From: Verrucomicrobiota bacterium
GTDB lineage: Bacteria > Verrucomicrobiota > Verrucomicrobiia > Verrucomicrobiales > DEV007
Length of the DNA stretch: 64,000 nt
Assembly: GCA_030625775.1 (NCBI GenBank)
Contig: DAOUQC010000009.1
Coordinates: 17,751 to 81,750, forward strand
Direction of reading: 5' to 3'
Shown here: one piece after another, positions 47,254-56,289 of the stretch
Layout: every line of letters begins with the position of its first letter
How positions within the stretch are numbered: position 1 is the stretch's first letter
Notes under the pieces: model-generated
The model's database searches: none
What the model was told of the DNA's origin: nothing
What the model saw: the letters and a program-made list of their open reading frames with translations, nothing else
Program-made: the position numbers and the translations under genes

Positions 47254-47552
47254 TTGGCTTTCAACTTGGCAGCGATTTGTTTTTCCGCCTTGGCCCAGTG
47301 GTCACCGGTGTTCCCGGAAAAATCGGCCTTTTCAGCTAGATAGTAGGCCGCATCCTGAATCATTTTGTAACGCTGTTCCGCACTCACCGCCTTTTTAGCT
47401 CTCTTTTTTGCAGCTGGTTTTTTCTTCACCGCGGCTGTTTTCTTCACCGCAGCTGTTTTCTTTGCAGCTACTTTCTTCTCTGCCGGAGCTTTCTTTTTAG
47501 CCACTGCCTTTTTCTTTGCCGCTTTTTTTGCCGCAGTCTTTTTCACAGTCAT
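47250..47552 (-). CDS. Histone-H1-like Lys/Ala tail with DUF2934-like domain
   Basis: The ATG ending at 47552 is preferred to the track start. About 55 residues of Lys/Ala repeats (KKTAAKKAAKKKAVAKKK) precede a short domain, EQRYKMIQDAAYYLAEKADF and then HWAKAEKQI, that matches the DUF2934 pattern. Such proteins are thought to bind DNA through the basic tail. The coding DNA has near-repeats (ACCGCAGCTGTTTTCTT type on the plus strand). It is a second protein with a histone-like tail in the window, after the one at 10821. Confidence 0.75.
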   Translation of the reverse strand: MTVKKTAAKKAAKKKAVAKKKAPAEKKVAAKKTAAVKKTAAVKKKPAAKKRAKKAVSAEQRYKMIQDAAYYLAEKADFSGNTGDHWAKAEKQIAAKLKAK

Positions 47553-47582
47553 GATCGTGTCAGGTTTAGGATTAAAATACAA

Positions 47583-47904
47583 CAGCAGGACAAGCTATTG
47601 ATTTGCAACATCAATGCCTACTCATAATAAGAAACCCCGCCCCTGAGTCAAGTCCCCACCTTTCTTTCTTTAGTGTCACTTCCGTGACATTATCGCGCAA
47701 AGCTCTTTTGCTCCCACAAACACCAAATACCACTACTAAAAAACTGAAATAAAAGCATCAAAATCCAGCTCAGAGGCAAGCAGCTACGGATCCAAAATTC
47801 CTAATTGCCTTCGGACAATCTCCTTTGGATGCTCCGTTCGATCTTTCAGATGCCTGTCTTGCTTCGCTGCGGCTGGCTGTCTCGTCTTCGCCTCAGCTCC
47901 TAAT
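47583..47904. other. 322-base gene-free stretch with an operator-like palindrome
   Basis: No credible ORF is present. The part next to the H1-like gene should hold its promoter. A perfect inverted repeat TGTCAC-TTCC-GTGACA lies at 47674-47689 and could be a regulator site. The rest includes simple CT-rich sequence and no RNA gene that I can recognise. Confidence 0.5.
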
Positions 47905-48645
47905 TCACTTCACACCCCACGCACCTACTTTGGATTTTTTAGCTTGAGCCTCCAGTTTGTACAAACGCTTTTGCCTCCCTTTCCCCTGTCCTTGCTGGCC
48001 CGACTTTAATTTGGAATCCCCTGGCTGCATGAGACCCGATCCGTAATCATTTTTCCTGCCCGGTCCTTTGGTGTGGATACGAGCCAAACCATTTTCAATC
48101 AATTGCTCACACAAGAGGATCGGTTTTTCCTCTGTGGAACCCGGCAGCAATATGAAAGCGTAAAAACGCTCCCCCCCATACACGCTTTCCCATGTTGTAA
48201 GTGCGGTGAAAGATTTACCCTTCAATTGTTCTTCAGTGAAGGATTTGGCCTGCAAACCGACCTCTACCGTTTGCTGCGATGTAAGGCCACCGAAATACTT
48301 GCCCTGTTGCGCCACCCTTTTACGCTGATCCTCGTATCGATCTGACAGGTATTTCTCCGGAGCATCTACAAAATACAGCCTGAAGGTGTAATCATTCTTA
48401 CCATGTTTAACCAGAAAGCTATCCCCATCATTGCCCTTGTCCTCAACCCACTGACAATTTTCCATAATCTCATAGTTCCCCTTGTGTTTGGTCTGCGAAC
48501 TCGTTGATGGCTTGCTGTCTGCAGTCGAAAAATATTCCTCCTTCAAAGAGCTGCCGAATTTGGCCAATACGATAAAGGCCGCCGCAATTAAAATGGCGTA
48601 GGGCCGGATTTTTCTAGCAAAGTTGCTCTGACTTGATCTTGGCAT
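47905..48645 (-). CDS. Membrane-anchored staphylococcal-nuclease-like protein
   Basis: The 246-residue protein has a basic N-terminus and a membrane helix (PYAILIAAAFIVLAKFGSSL), then an SNase-like OB fold: GNDGDSFLVKHGKNDYTFRL, FVDAPE, and FYAFILLPGSTEEK followed by LCEQLIENGLARI. The acidic and Arg positions of thermonuclease are partly recognisable (DGDSF, RLYFVDAPE). A Lys/Gln-rich segment (KSGQQGQGKGRQKR) precedes the end. It probably acts on nucleic acid outside the cytoplasm. Catalytic competence is not certain. Confidence 0.78.
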   Translation of the reverse strand: MPRSSQSNFARKIRPYAILIAAAFIVLAKFGSSLKEEYFSTADSKPSTSSQTKHKGNYEIMENCQWVEDKGNDGDSFLVKHGKNDYTFRLYFVDAPEKYLSDRYEDQRKRVAQQGKYFGGLTSQQTVEVGLQAKSFTEEQLKGKSFTALTTWESVYGGERFYAFILLPGSTEEKPILLCEQLIENGLARIHTKGPGRKNDYGSGLMQPGDSKLKSGQQGQGKGRQKRLYKLEAQAKKSKVGAWGVK

Positions 48646-48700
48646 GGTTCCAAAAATCGACTACTGTGGCAAATTCCTTCAATCAAAGCGAGCAAAGATA

Positions 48701-49312
48701 ATGAAAAAAAACCCGACTGACTGGGAGCAACATTACCAGAACAAAGATACCCCTTGGGATAAAGGACTGGCGGCTCCTGCTCTGACTGCTTTTCTGAAGG
48801 CAAAACAAATCCTGTACGGGCGAATCCTGGTTCCCGGCTGTGGGCTGGGACACGATGTGCGGGAATTGTCTGCAGCGGGAGGGAAGGACACCGAAGTCAT
48901 TGGACTCGACCTGTCCCCGACCGCCATGGAGCAGGCAAATGCCTTCACTAAAGTCGGTCGGGAACAATTTGTCGCAGGTGATTATTTTGATCTACCCGAA
49001 AAACTACTCGGCAGCTTTGATTGGATTTGGGAGCACACCTGCTTCTGTGCCATCGATCAGGATATGCGCGAAGAATATGTGAAAGCCTCGGCCAGCGCCT
49101 TGAAAACGGGTGGAAAATTGCTCGCCGTGTTTTATCTCAACCCCTACGATGAGGAGCACCCTCCCGGCGAAGGCCCCCCTCATGGCTGCACACGCGAAGA
49201 ACTGGAGGAACGGTTTGGCCTGTATTTTAAAATTACCGAACACTGGCAGCCTGATAAATCTTATCCGGGCCGTGAAGGCAAAGAATTGATGATGATTTTA
49301 CAAAAAAAATGA
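48701..49312 (+). CDS. TPMT-family SAM-dependent methyltransferase
   Basis: The ATG at 48701 starts the conserved region (DWEQHYQNKDTPWDKGLAAP). The SAM motif is ILVPGCGLGHDVRELSAAG, followed by VIGLDLSPTAMEQA and WEHTCFCAID. These are hallmarks of the thiopurine/thiol methyltransferase family in bacteria, some of which methylate halides, thiols, selenium or tellurium compounds. Its stop overlaps the ATG of trpF (ATGA), but a shared pathway is not obvious. Confidence 0.85.
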   Translation: MKKNPTDWEQHYQNKDTPWDKGLAAPALTAFLKAKQILYGRILVPGCGLGHDVRELSAAGGKDTEVIGLDLSPTAMEQANAFTKVGREQFVAGDYFDLPEKLLGSFDWIWEHTCFCAIDQDMREEYVKASASALKTGGKLLAVFYLNPYDEEHPPGEGPPHGCTREELEERFGLYFKITEHWQPDKSYPGREGKELMMILQKK

Positions 49313-50010
49313 ACTTTTCAAATTGCCAGAACTCAACTGCCCTCGTCAAAATTTGCGGTATCACCCAGAGTGAACAAGCCCATCAAATTGTCGAGCTTGG
49401 AGCAGATGCCATCGGCATCAATTTCTGGCCAAAGTCAAAACGTTTTATCGAATTTGATGACGCCCAGGTATGGCTCGACGAACTGTCAAATAAAGTCATC
49501 CGCATCGGAGTTTTCGTAAACGCCGACCATGATCTAATCGCCCGCATGCTGGAGAGCAGCACCATCGATTACGCCCAGCTGCATGGAGACGAAAGCCCTG
49601 AAGAAGTGGATAGCTTACTGCAAAAAGGTCTGCCGGTTTACAAAGCTCTCGGCATCAAGGACACTGCCGATCTGGACAAAATTGACCGTTATCCAGGAGA
49701 GTTCATCCTGCTCGACGCTTACGCCCCCAGTGAATACGGCGGCACCGGCAAAGCCTTTGACTGGAATCTCGGACGCCTGGCCGTCGAACGTTTTGCGGAT
49801 CAGAAAAAAATTATCCTGGCAGGAGGCCTGACCCCTGACAATGTCGCCGAAGCCATCCAGCAAGTGCGCCCCTTCGCCATCGACACCGCCAGCGGCGTGG
49901 AATCCGGGACACCCGGCATCAAGGACCTAGACAAGGTCAGACAGTTTATTAACGCCGCAAGAGAAGATAACCATAGCCGAGCGGAGCGAACCGGAATAAA
50001 ATGGAGATAG
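49309..50010 (+). CDS. trpF: Phosphoribosylanthranilate isomerase
   Basis: The 233-residue TIM barrel has the TrpF signatures VKICGITQ (catalytic Cys), DYAQLHGDE, LLDAYAPSEYGGTGKAFDW and ILAGGLTPDNVAEAI, with the catalytic Asp in IDTASGVESGTPGIKD. It carries out the Amadori rearrangement in tryptophan synthesis. No other trp genes are nearby. It is translationally coupled to the TPMT-like gene. Confidence 0.93.
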   Translation: MNFSNCQNSTALVKICGITQSEQAHQIVELGADAIGINFWPKSKRFIEFDDAQVWLDELSNKVIRIGVFVNADHDLIARMLESSTIDYAQLHGDESPEEVDSLLQKGLPVYKALGIKDTADLDKIDRYPGEFILLDAYAPSEYGGTGKAFDWNLGRLAVERFADQKKIILAGGLTPDNVAEAIQQVRPFAIDTASGVESGTPGIKDLDKVRQFINAAREDNHSRAERTGIKWR

Positions 50011-50060
50011 ACGGAGGCAAATGCGCCAATAAACACTAATAAGAAAGGATTGACATATTC

Positions 50061-50091
50061 TATCTCCTAACTTCTAACTCCTCAATTCTCT
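50061..50091 (+). repeat. Pyrimidine-rich repetitive leader
   Basis: TCTCCTAACTTCTAACTCC and AATTCTCT lie directly before the ATG at 50092, matching the CTAAYTC repeat style of the leaders at 25543 and 58523. No purine-rich ribosome-binding site is present. Confidence 0.45.
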
Positions 50092-50394
50092 ATGTACATT
50101 GCAATGAACCGTTTCCGTATCGCACCTGGTTTTGAAGAAGCCTTCGAAGAAATGTGGCGCACTAGAAAATCCTATCTGGATGAATTACCCGGCTTCAAAG
50201 CTTTCCATTTCCTGCGTGGCCCTAAGGATGACGACTGCACCCTTTATGTCTCACATTCAGTCTGGGCATCTCATGAAGCCTTCGAAGCCTGGACCAACTC
50301 CGACAGTTTCAAACAAGCCCACTCCAAAGCCAAATCCCCCGAAGGCATGCACCTCGGTCATCCCAATTTCGAGGGCTTTGAGGTGGTGGTGTAG
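50092..50394 (+). CDS. ABM-domain monooxygenase-like protein (HmoA-like)
   Basis: The 100-residue protein has the antibiotic-biosynthesis-monooxygenase fold signature MYIAMNRFRIAPGFEEAFEE, LPGFKAFHFLRG, and YVSHSVWASHEAFEAWTNSD. This pattern is shared with heme-degrading HmoA/IsdG-like proteins as well as quinone monooxygenases. The HmoA-like WxxxEAFxxW region is well conserved; the substrate is not proven. Confidence 0.8.
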   Translation: MYIAMNRFRIAPGFEEAFEEMWRTRKSYLDELPGFKAFHFLRGPKDDDCTLYVSHSVWASHEAFEAWTNSDSFKQAHSKAKSPEGMHLGHPNFEGFEVVV

Positions 50395-50444
50395 AGCTCT
50401 TCCTCCGTGTCTCCACGCCTCTGTGAGAACCTCTTATTCTTTTC

Positions 50445-51359
50445 CTATTTCATGCCTTTCGTGGTTCCCTCCATCTTCTCCCTGACCTCCCTCAAGTCGG
50501 GCAAAGCCTCACGATTCCCTCTTCTCCCGCACTTCAAAGCTGCTGCCGCACAGGCGAATCTCAATCTTTTTCCAATCACCCACTCCTGCATCGTCGCAAA
50601 GATCATCGCGCCAGCAAACACATCCCCTGCGCCATTCGTGTCGACAGCTTCCACCTTGAATGCTGGCTGCTCAATTTGCTCATCCCTGGAAAAATAACAT
50701 ACCCCTTCGGCACCACGCGTAATCGTCACCTCCTGTGGCCCCATTTCGAGTAATCGTTGTGCCCCTGATTCCAGATCATCCGTCCCAAACAAACGCGGAA
50801 CCAAACTCTCCGGACAGTTCAGTGTATCAACTCCGCTCAGTAATTTATCCAGGTCAGGCTTCGGTGATCCCAGATCCATGAACACCCGACCACCCGATTC
50901 CCTCATGACCCGCATCGCTTTGATCCCCGCTTCACCTGACCATCCATCCGAATGAAGGCAGTCATGCCCAGCAATAATTCTCTCATCAATTTCATCAGCC
51001 TCGATCACATGACTGCCACGATAACCGGCAACCGTACGCTTGCCGGTTTTCTGCTCAAGCCAGACATGGGCAAAACCCGTTCGCGAATCGCTGTGGCACA
51101 GCGGCACCTCAAAAACGACACCCTGCTCCCTCAAGTCCTCTTCGATCATTCCTCCATACTGATCCGCCGCCCACTTCCCTTGAAAAGTCGTCTCCATTCC
51201 AAACTTACGTAGCAGACACAAAGCTGTCGGCACCGGCCCTCCCACCTGGTAACGATCTTCCAGCACCTCCCCCTTGTGATCGTCCTTCGGCAGATGCTCG
51301 AGCACCACCTGATGATCAACCACGATCGTACCCAGTCCAAATATCGAAAACTTTTTCAC
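50445..51359 (-). CDS. PfkB family carbohydrate kinase
   Basis: The 304-residue kinase has the N-terminal GLGTIVVDHQ start, the GGPVPTALCLLRKFG segment and the C-terminal catalytic motif DTNGAGDVFAGAM. A GTG start overlaps the queA stop (GTGA). The sugar is unknown; it differs clearly from the KDG kinase at 33740. Confidence 0.87.
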   Translation of the reverse strand: MKKFSIFGLGTIVVDHQVVLEHLPKDDHKGEVLEDRYQVGGPVPTALCLLRKFGMETTFQGKWAADQYGGMIEEDLREQGVVFEVPLCHSDSRTGFAHVWLEQKTGKRTVAGYRGSHVIEADEIDERIIAGHDCLHSDGWSGEAGIKAMRVMRESGGRVFMDLGSPKPDLDKLLSGVDTLNCPESLVPRLFGTDDLESGAQRLLEMGPQEVTITRGAEGVCYFSRDEQIEQPAFKVEAVDTNGAGDVFAGAMIFATMQEWVIGKRLRFACAAAALKCGRRGNREALPDLREVREKMEGTTKGMK

Positions 51360-52327
51360 AAGATCAGCATGCAGTCCCCGTAACTATAAAAACGATAGCG
51401 TTCTTCGATTGCCCGGGCATAAGCTTCATCCATCAGCTCCTTACCCGCAAAAGCACTCACCATCATCAACAATGTCGAACCCGGGAGATGAAAATTGGTC
51501 AACATCACATCAACCACACTAAACTTGCACGGCGGGTAAATAAAAATATCCGTCTCTCCCTGCATTGCCATCAAACCTCCCTGACGGCCGCAATGTTCCA
51601 ACACCCGTGCCACTGTAGTTCCAACTGCCACCACTCTCTGCGCCTTGGCAATCTGTTCCACCGCTTCAGCTCCCAAAACAAAGTTTTCAGAATGCATCAC
51701 ATGATCCTCCACCTCATCCACCCGCACCGGTTGAAAAGTGCCCACTCCCACATGCAAGGTCACAAAAGTATGGGCAAAGCCCTGCAAAATTTCAGGAGTG
51801 AAATGTAAGCCCGCTGTTGGCGCGGCAATCGCACCCTCGTAACGATTGTAAACGGTTTGATAGCGCTCCCGGTCCATCTGATCATCATCGCGCCCCATGT
51901 AGTGAGGCAGAGCCAGGTGGCCAAAATTTACCTCGTCCACCTCCTTATCAAATTGTATCAAGCGATCCCCGCTTTCCAGAACCTCCTCCACCACCCCCGT
52001 CGACTCACCGATCTCGATCCTGCGTCCCATCTTCATCCTCTTACCCGGCTTCACCATACAGATCCACTTCGTCGCTGAAAGCTTTTCCAACCTTAACAAC
52101 TCAATCTTCCCGTCATTGGAAAAATAGCGTGCGGGAACGACCCGGGTATCATTCAATACCAATAGATCTTCATCACCCAGGTAGTCCGGCAGGTCGGCAA
52201 AACTCCGATGTTCAATCGTTCCCTGACTTCGATTCACGATCATCATGCGGGACTGCCCCCGCTCATCAGGTGGACGATCGGCGATCAATTCCGCCGGCAG
52301 TTCATACTCAAAATCACTGGTTCTCAT
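51356..52327 (-). CDS. queA: S-adenosylmethionine:tRNA ribosyltransferase-isomerase
   Basis: The 323-residue protein matches QueA throughout: FEYELPAELIADRPPDERGQSRM, LVLNDTRVVPARYF, AAPTAGLHFTPEIL, HVGVGTFQPVRV and TNFHLPGSTLLMMVSAF. It transfers the ribosyl part of SAM to preQ1 in tRNA to give epoxyqueuosine. It is encoded directly upstream of the PfkB kinase with overlapping stop and start. Confidence 0.95.
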   Translation of the reverse strand: MRTSDFEYELPAELIADRPPDERGQSRMMIVNRSQGTIEHRSFADLPDYLGDEDLLVLNDTRVVPARYFSNDGKIELLRLEKLSATKWICMVKPGKRMKMGRRIEIGESTGVVEEVLESGDRLIQFDKEVDEVNFGHLALPHYMGRDDDQMDRERYQTVYNRYEGAIAAPTAGLHFTPEILQGFAHTFVTLHVGVGTFQPVRVDEVEDHVMHSENFVLGAEAVEQIAKAQRVVAVGTTVARVLEHCGRQGGLMAMQGETDIFIYPPCKFSVVDVMLTNFHLPGSTLLMMVSAFAGKELMDEAYARAIEERYRFYSYGDCMLIL

Positions 52328-52383
52328 AAAAAACTATCCCTCACCCCCCGGGCGAATCACCGGACAGACACTCCGGAATGTAA

Positions 52384-52400
52384 GACGGAATGCCATTCCC
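52384..52400. repeat. Palindrome GACGGAATG-C-CATTCC
   Basis: GGAATG-C-CATTCC is a perfect inverted repeat in the gap between queA and the glycosyltransferase gene. Compared with the GCAATG/CATTGY copies at 1950 and 56213, one arm pair has changed on both sides (G-C for C-G). Confidence 0.55.
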
Positions 52401-52497
52401 TCTATTTTCACAACATACGATTCAAAGGATTGGCAAGGCCTTCTACCGTGTTTACACAAACTCGGAAATACATTCCAAACCTATTCATCACTTCCAG

Positions 52498-54999
52498 CTA
52501 AGCATCAAGTGCCTTGAAACCCAAAGTTTGTGCCACTTCTTTAATCCGCTTCTTCACCCGCGACAACTGTATTCGCCTCGCCACAGTCGGAGCCATGAAA
52601 AGCAGTAACAAAACCAGGCCCACCCAAAGGTTCAAGCCCTCAAAACGCCACATCAATCCCGCAGCCAGAAAAACCGCAAAACGTGCGGCGCTGGTCAAAA
52701 AATTGGAGCGTCCTTCAAGTCTCACCCAGGTGAGGCATTTCTCGTCTGCATGATATTCCGTAACCGTCACCACGCGGATCGACCACAGCACACTGGAGAG
52801 GATTTCCAGATCCCATGAACGCCAACCATCGCCCACCGAAAACTGGGTTCCTTCTTCTGCCCACGTGTTTTGCAGATTCGATAACAAATCATCCCTGAGC
52901 AAACCTTCCTCACTCCAGAAACCAAAACGAAGTGGACGCCGCCACCATCCCAGGCGGGGAAAAAACAATGGTTTATTTAATGGCGGCAGGCCACTGGGCA
53001 GGCGGGCATAACGCAGACTGCCCAGATAACGCCTCATGCCTCGATTCAGCGGCTGGATCAAAGCCAGCCCACTCACCACGATCCGAGCAGACAAACAATC
53101 AAAGGGAGCAGTGATTTTTGCCTTCACCCCGAAACGCAAGGCGGTGATCACAGTTGCCGCCAACATCAAAAACGACAACAATGCCGCCAGGGGAAAAATA
53201 AACCCAAGCACACCGGCAACCAAAGCCAGCAACACCCACTGGAAGCTGCTCACCACGTAACCCCAGCCCCAGGTTCCGCTGGTATAGATCGACTGAAAAG
53301 GCGCGTAACCAAAAGGTCCCTGGTAAATTCTCGCCGACCGCCCGATGTCAGCAGCAAAAGTCTGGTCGTAAACAAACCCCTTCCACCTCGCTCCTCCTAT
53401 CGTCCCGAAACGATCCGGATGACGGGGGATCAACATCGCCTCAGCTCTACCATAACCTGCTTGTTGGCGCAAATAGTCCCTGACCCTGAAACGACGATAA
53501 TGCCACACCATCGCTGCCCCGTGGAATCCTATACGATAAGCGTGATTCTGAAGACGCCAGCAAAAATCCACATCATCACCCGCCGTCCTGAACTCCTCAC
53601 GAAAACCTCCGATTGACTCAAAAGCCTCTTTCCTAACGGCCAGATTGCAGCCCGGAATATGCTCCGCCTGCTCATCACTCAGCAACACGTGTGCAGGTCC
53701 ACCCGGTGATGCCACCACACAGGCCTGCTCCTGGGTAAGCGGCCGGGGTGATATATTAGGCCCCCCCATGGCCGCAAAATCCCCCCCGGCAAAACCTTCC
53801 GCCAGATATAGCAACCATTCTTCATCCGCCGCGCAATCATCATCAGTATAAACCAGCACATCACCAGTGGCCTCTCGTGCACCCAGGTTACGGGCCGCAC
53901 TCAGCCCGCTATGCTCCATCCCGACGTGACGCACCGATGGGAATTTTTTCGTAATTTTTTCAACCCCCTCATCTGCCCCGTCATTGATCAGTAAAATCTC
54001 GTAATCAGGGTAGCTGATCTTAGTCAGCGAAAGCAGGCACTCTTCAAGTGTGCGAAACCCCCGATAGGTGCAAACAATCACCGAAAACCGCAAGCCCGAA
54101 TCCCGCCCGATACCATCACCTGGTGATTCAATACCCCCCCAGGCAGCTTGCAACTGATCAAAAGCCGCTTTGCGGCTTCCGTCGCGTCGGAGCAAACCGA
54201 AATCCCAGTCCATGATCTCTTTCCCACCTCGATACCAGCGATCTGAAAAAGCAAAAACCGTTGTGCCCGCCACTCCAGCCCGGCAGCAGGCCTCCACATG
54301 CCACGATAGAATTTCAGCTTGCCTGGATTCTCCATGATGCTGGGAATCCACACCAAACTCAGTGACCAACAAAGGCAGGTCGCCCGCCACATTTTGCAAA
54401 TGCCTGAGATAGTGAGTGAAAACTTCACGGTCCTCCAGATAGATGTTAAAGGCAGAAAAATCCGCATTCCTCACCATCAGGTATTCACTGGTTGGATAGT
54501 TTGCGTAGGCAAACATGGCTCCAGAATCCACAGCTCTACCACTCGTTATCAAATGCTCGAGCGCTCTTCTGACCTTTTCTGCTCCCATCCACCTCACCAG
54601 AGTTGCAGGAATTTCATTGCCCACAAGATAAGCCAACACCCCGGGATGCCCATGAAACAACTCAACAGTCGACAGCAGGGAGTCCCGTGCATCCTTCAAA
54701 ATCTCTTCATTCTCCAGAAAATCCACATGCTGCGCCCAGGGAATACCGATGATCACCCGCAGGCCCAGATCCATACAACTGTCTACAAAATCCAGCGGGG
54801 GCACTTCGTAAACACGCAGGGTATTGGCACCCACATCGACCACCGATTGCAAATACTCCGCCAAGTCCTGCCCCACCGGAAGGGTGCGACCTTCTGCATC
54901 GGGCGGAAAAGGGCCAAAACTCACCGCTTTGACAAAAAAACGACCATCGCCGTCACGGAAAAACTTGCCCGACGCGGCGATCCGGTTCACACCGGGCAC
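52498..54999 (-). CDS. Glycoside-hydrolase-like TIM barrel fused to a GT2 glycosyltransferase
   Basis: The 833-residue protein (GTG start) has three parts. Residues ~1-290 are a GH2/GH5-like TIM barrel with candidate acid/base and nucleophile Glu in YLVGNEIPA and LLVTEFGVDS. Residues ~300-540 are a family 2 glycosyltransferase (SVIVCTYRGFRTLEECL, ILLINDGAD, VYTDDDCAAD, and an ED-like EEFRTAGDDVDF). The rest has two or more membrane helices and a soluble tail. A secreted glycan could be synthesised and trimmed by one polypeptide. The two catalytic domains would normally act on opposite sides of the membrane, which is puzzling. It has no adjacent polysaccharide operon. Confidence 0.8.
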   Translation of the reverse strand: MPGVNRIAASGKFFRDGDGRFFVKAVSFGPFPPDAEGRTLPVGQDLAEYLQSVVDVGANTLRVYEVPPLDFVDSCMDLGLRVIIGIPWAQHVDFLENEEILKDARDSLLSTVELFHGHPGVLAYLVGNEIPATLVRWMGAEKVRRALEHLITSGRAVDSGAMFAYANYPTSEYLMVRNADFSAFNIYLEDREVFTHYLRHLQNVAGDLPLLVTEFGVDSQHHGESRQAEILSWHVEACCRAGVAGTTVFAFSDRWYRGGKEIMDWDFGLLRRDGSRKAAFDQLQAAWGGIESPGDGIGRDSGLRFSVIVCTYRGFRTLEECLLSLTKISYPDYEILLINDGADEGVEKITKKFPSVRHVGMEHSGLSAARNLGAREATGDVLVYTDDDCAADEEWLLYLAEGFAGGDFAAMGGPNISPRPLTQEQACVVASPGGPAHVLLSDEQAEHIPGCNLAVRKEAFESIGGFREEFRTAGDDVDFCWRLQNHAYRIGFHGAAMVWHYRRFRVRDYLRQQAGYGRAEAMLIPRHPDRFGTIGGARWKGFVYDQTFAADIGRSARIYQGPFGYAPFQSIYTSGTWGWGYVVSSFQWVLLALVAGVLGFIFPLAALLSFLMLAATVITALRFGVKAKITAPFDCLSARIVVSGLALIQPLNRGMRRYLGSLRYARLPSGLPPLNKPLFFPRLGWWRRPLRFGFWSEEGLLRDDLLSNLQNTWAEEGTQFSVGDGWRSWDLEILSSVLWSIRVVTVTEYHADEKCLTWVRLEGRSNFLTSAARFAVFLAAGLMWRFEGLNLWVGLVLLLLFMAPTVARRIQLSRVKKRIKEVAQTLGFKALDA

Positions 55000-55328
55000 C
55001 TTCGCTGGCTCTGCAGGTTTTTTTTCTGGATGAAAGGATTCGATAATGACTTACCTAAAAGACGCCAATCTACCCCTGTTTATTCATCATCCAAGCACCA
55101 CATGAGGCATTTTCTTCACCCACCCCTGTCCTTCCCTTTGGCGCATTAGTCTAATTGGAATGTTCCCCTGTAAAACGGGTTGCCTATTCTGTTTACTCGA
55201 ATGCCCAGGAAACAACGGAATGCCATTGACTTTGTCTATCTACTCTCCGCTCCGGCCCCATTCGACAATAGCCCATCGTTTCGCAAGTATTGAAAAGCAC
55301 AGGCAAAGGCTGCAAACCCTTCCCCCCT
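55000..55328. other. 329-base gene-free stretch with palindromes
   Basis: No credible ORF was found. It contains ATTAGTCTAAT, the sequence CCCCTGTAAAACGGG (possibly a decayed copy of the palindrome at 36198) and ACGGAATGCCATTGAC near 55214, a member of the ACGSAATG family. Promoter elements for the minus-strand fusion gene should be at its left end. Confidence 0.45.
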
Positions 55329-55997
55329 TCAACAAACCGCCATCATCGGCTCACGCAGTTTAATCATGCCCCGCCGGATCCGGGCTTTGATCGTACCCAC
55401 CGGGTGCCCGAGATGCCTGGCAATTTCGTTCTGGGTCATGCCTTTGAAAAAGGCCAACTCAATCGCTTCCCGTTGATCTTTTGACAATTTGTTCACTTCC
55501 TCTCTCACCGCCCGGCATTTTTCACGCCTGTCGGCAAGCTCATACCCATGCACCTGTTCTTCTCCTCTTTCCGGAACCAAAGAGCGATCCTCCCGATACT
55601 CTTTAACCCAGCGACTACGGCGCTGTTTTGCCCGCAAACGATCAATGGCGCAATTCCTCGCCATCGAAACCAACCAGGTGATCACCCGGCCTTTGTCCGC
55701 CCGATACTGATGCGCACATACCCAAATCCGAGTACTCACATCCTGAAAAACATCCTCGGTTTCATCAGAGTCATTCAACACCTTGTAAACCGTTGAGCAA
55801 ATCAGACCCTTATAACGTGCCAACAAGCGCTTAAAATCCAACCGATCTCCATTAGCGATATTTTCCAGCCAATCCCCGTCTTCCCTGTTCACTCCTGTCT
55901 CACGACGCGGCGATCTTCTCGGGGAAACTCCCTCATTTGTTTTGATTCCAATTATTTCCGGAGCTCCGGCATCCAGCAGCGAGTAGATTGTCCTCAT
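55329..55997 (-). CDS. ECF-type RNA polymerase sigma factor
   Basis: The 222-residue protein has sigma region 2 (FKRLLARYKGLICSTVYKVL, DETEDVFQDVSTRIW, VITWLVSMARNCAIDRLRAK) and region 4 (LSKDQREAIELAFFKGMTQN then VGTIKARIRRGMIKLR). Between them is a charged linker. The N-terminal 45 residues precede region 2 and include an Arg-rich stretch. No anti-sigma factor is encoded next to it. The upstream gap is very AT-rich, with long T/A runs that may contain its promoter. Confidence 0.9.
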   Translation of the reverse strand: MRTIYSLLDAGAPEIIGIKTNEGVSPRRSPRRETGVNREDGDWLENIANGDRLDFKRLLARYKGLICSTVYKVLNDSDETEDVFQDVSTRIWVCAHQYRADKGRVITWLVSMARNCAIDRLRAKQRRSRWVKEYREDRSLVPERGEEQVHGYELADRREKCRAVREEVNKLSKDQREAIELAFFKGMTQNEIARHLGHPVGTIKARIRRGMIKLREPMMAVC

Positions 55998-56212
55998 ATT
56001 ATATTTAATAATATAGATATGAGTTATTTATCAATAAATTTCTTTATAAGAGTTTCTTATGTAGGAGTTATTAACTTGTGCTATTTCTAATACCCTACTA
56101 TTTCTCAAGGAAAATCCGTCACTGATTGCGAAATGCCGCCCCATATCAACCAGAATATCACCTCTCTTCACCGCAAGGAATGTCTATCCGTTTATCCCAA
56201 TGCCTCGAAACC

Positions 56213-56260
56213 ACGCAATGCCATTGTGCTCTACTACTACGCAATGCAAAGCATTGCTCT
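56213..56260. repeat. Two adjacent palindromes of the ACGSAATG family
   Basis: ACGCAATG-C-CATTGTGC (56213-56229) is followed by ACGCAATGC-AAA-GCATTGCTCT (56239-56260). They sit in the 292-base gap between the sigma factor and sulfatase genes, the rest of which is AT-rich with no ORF. They are just downstream of the sulfatase stop and could help terminate its transcript. Confidence 0.6.
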
Positions 56261-56289
56261 CGATCTTGATCTCGGAACCTCAATCCAAT

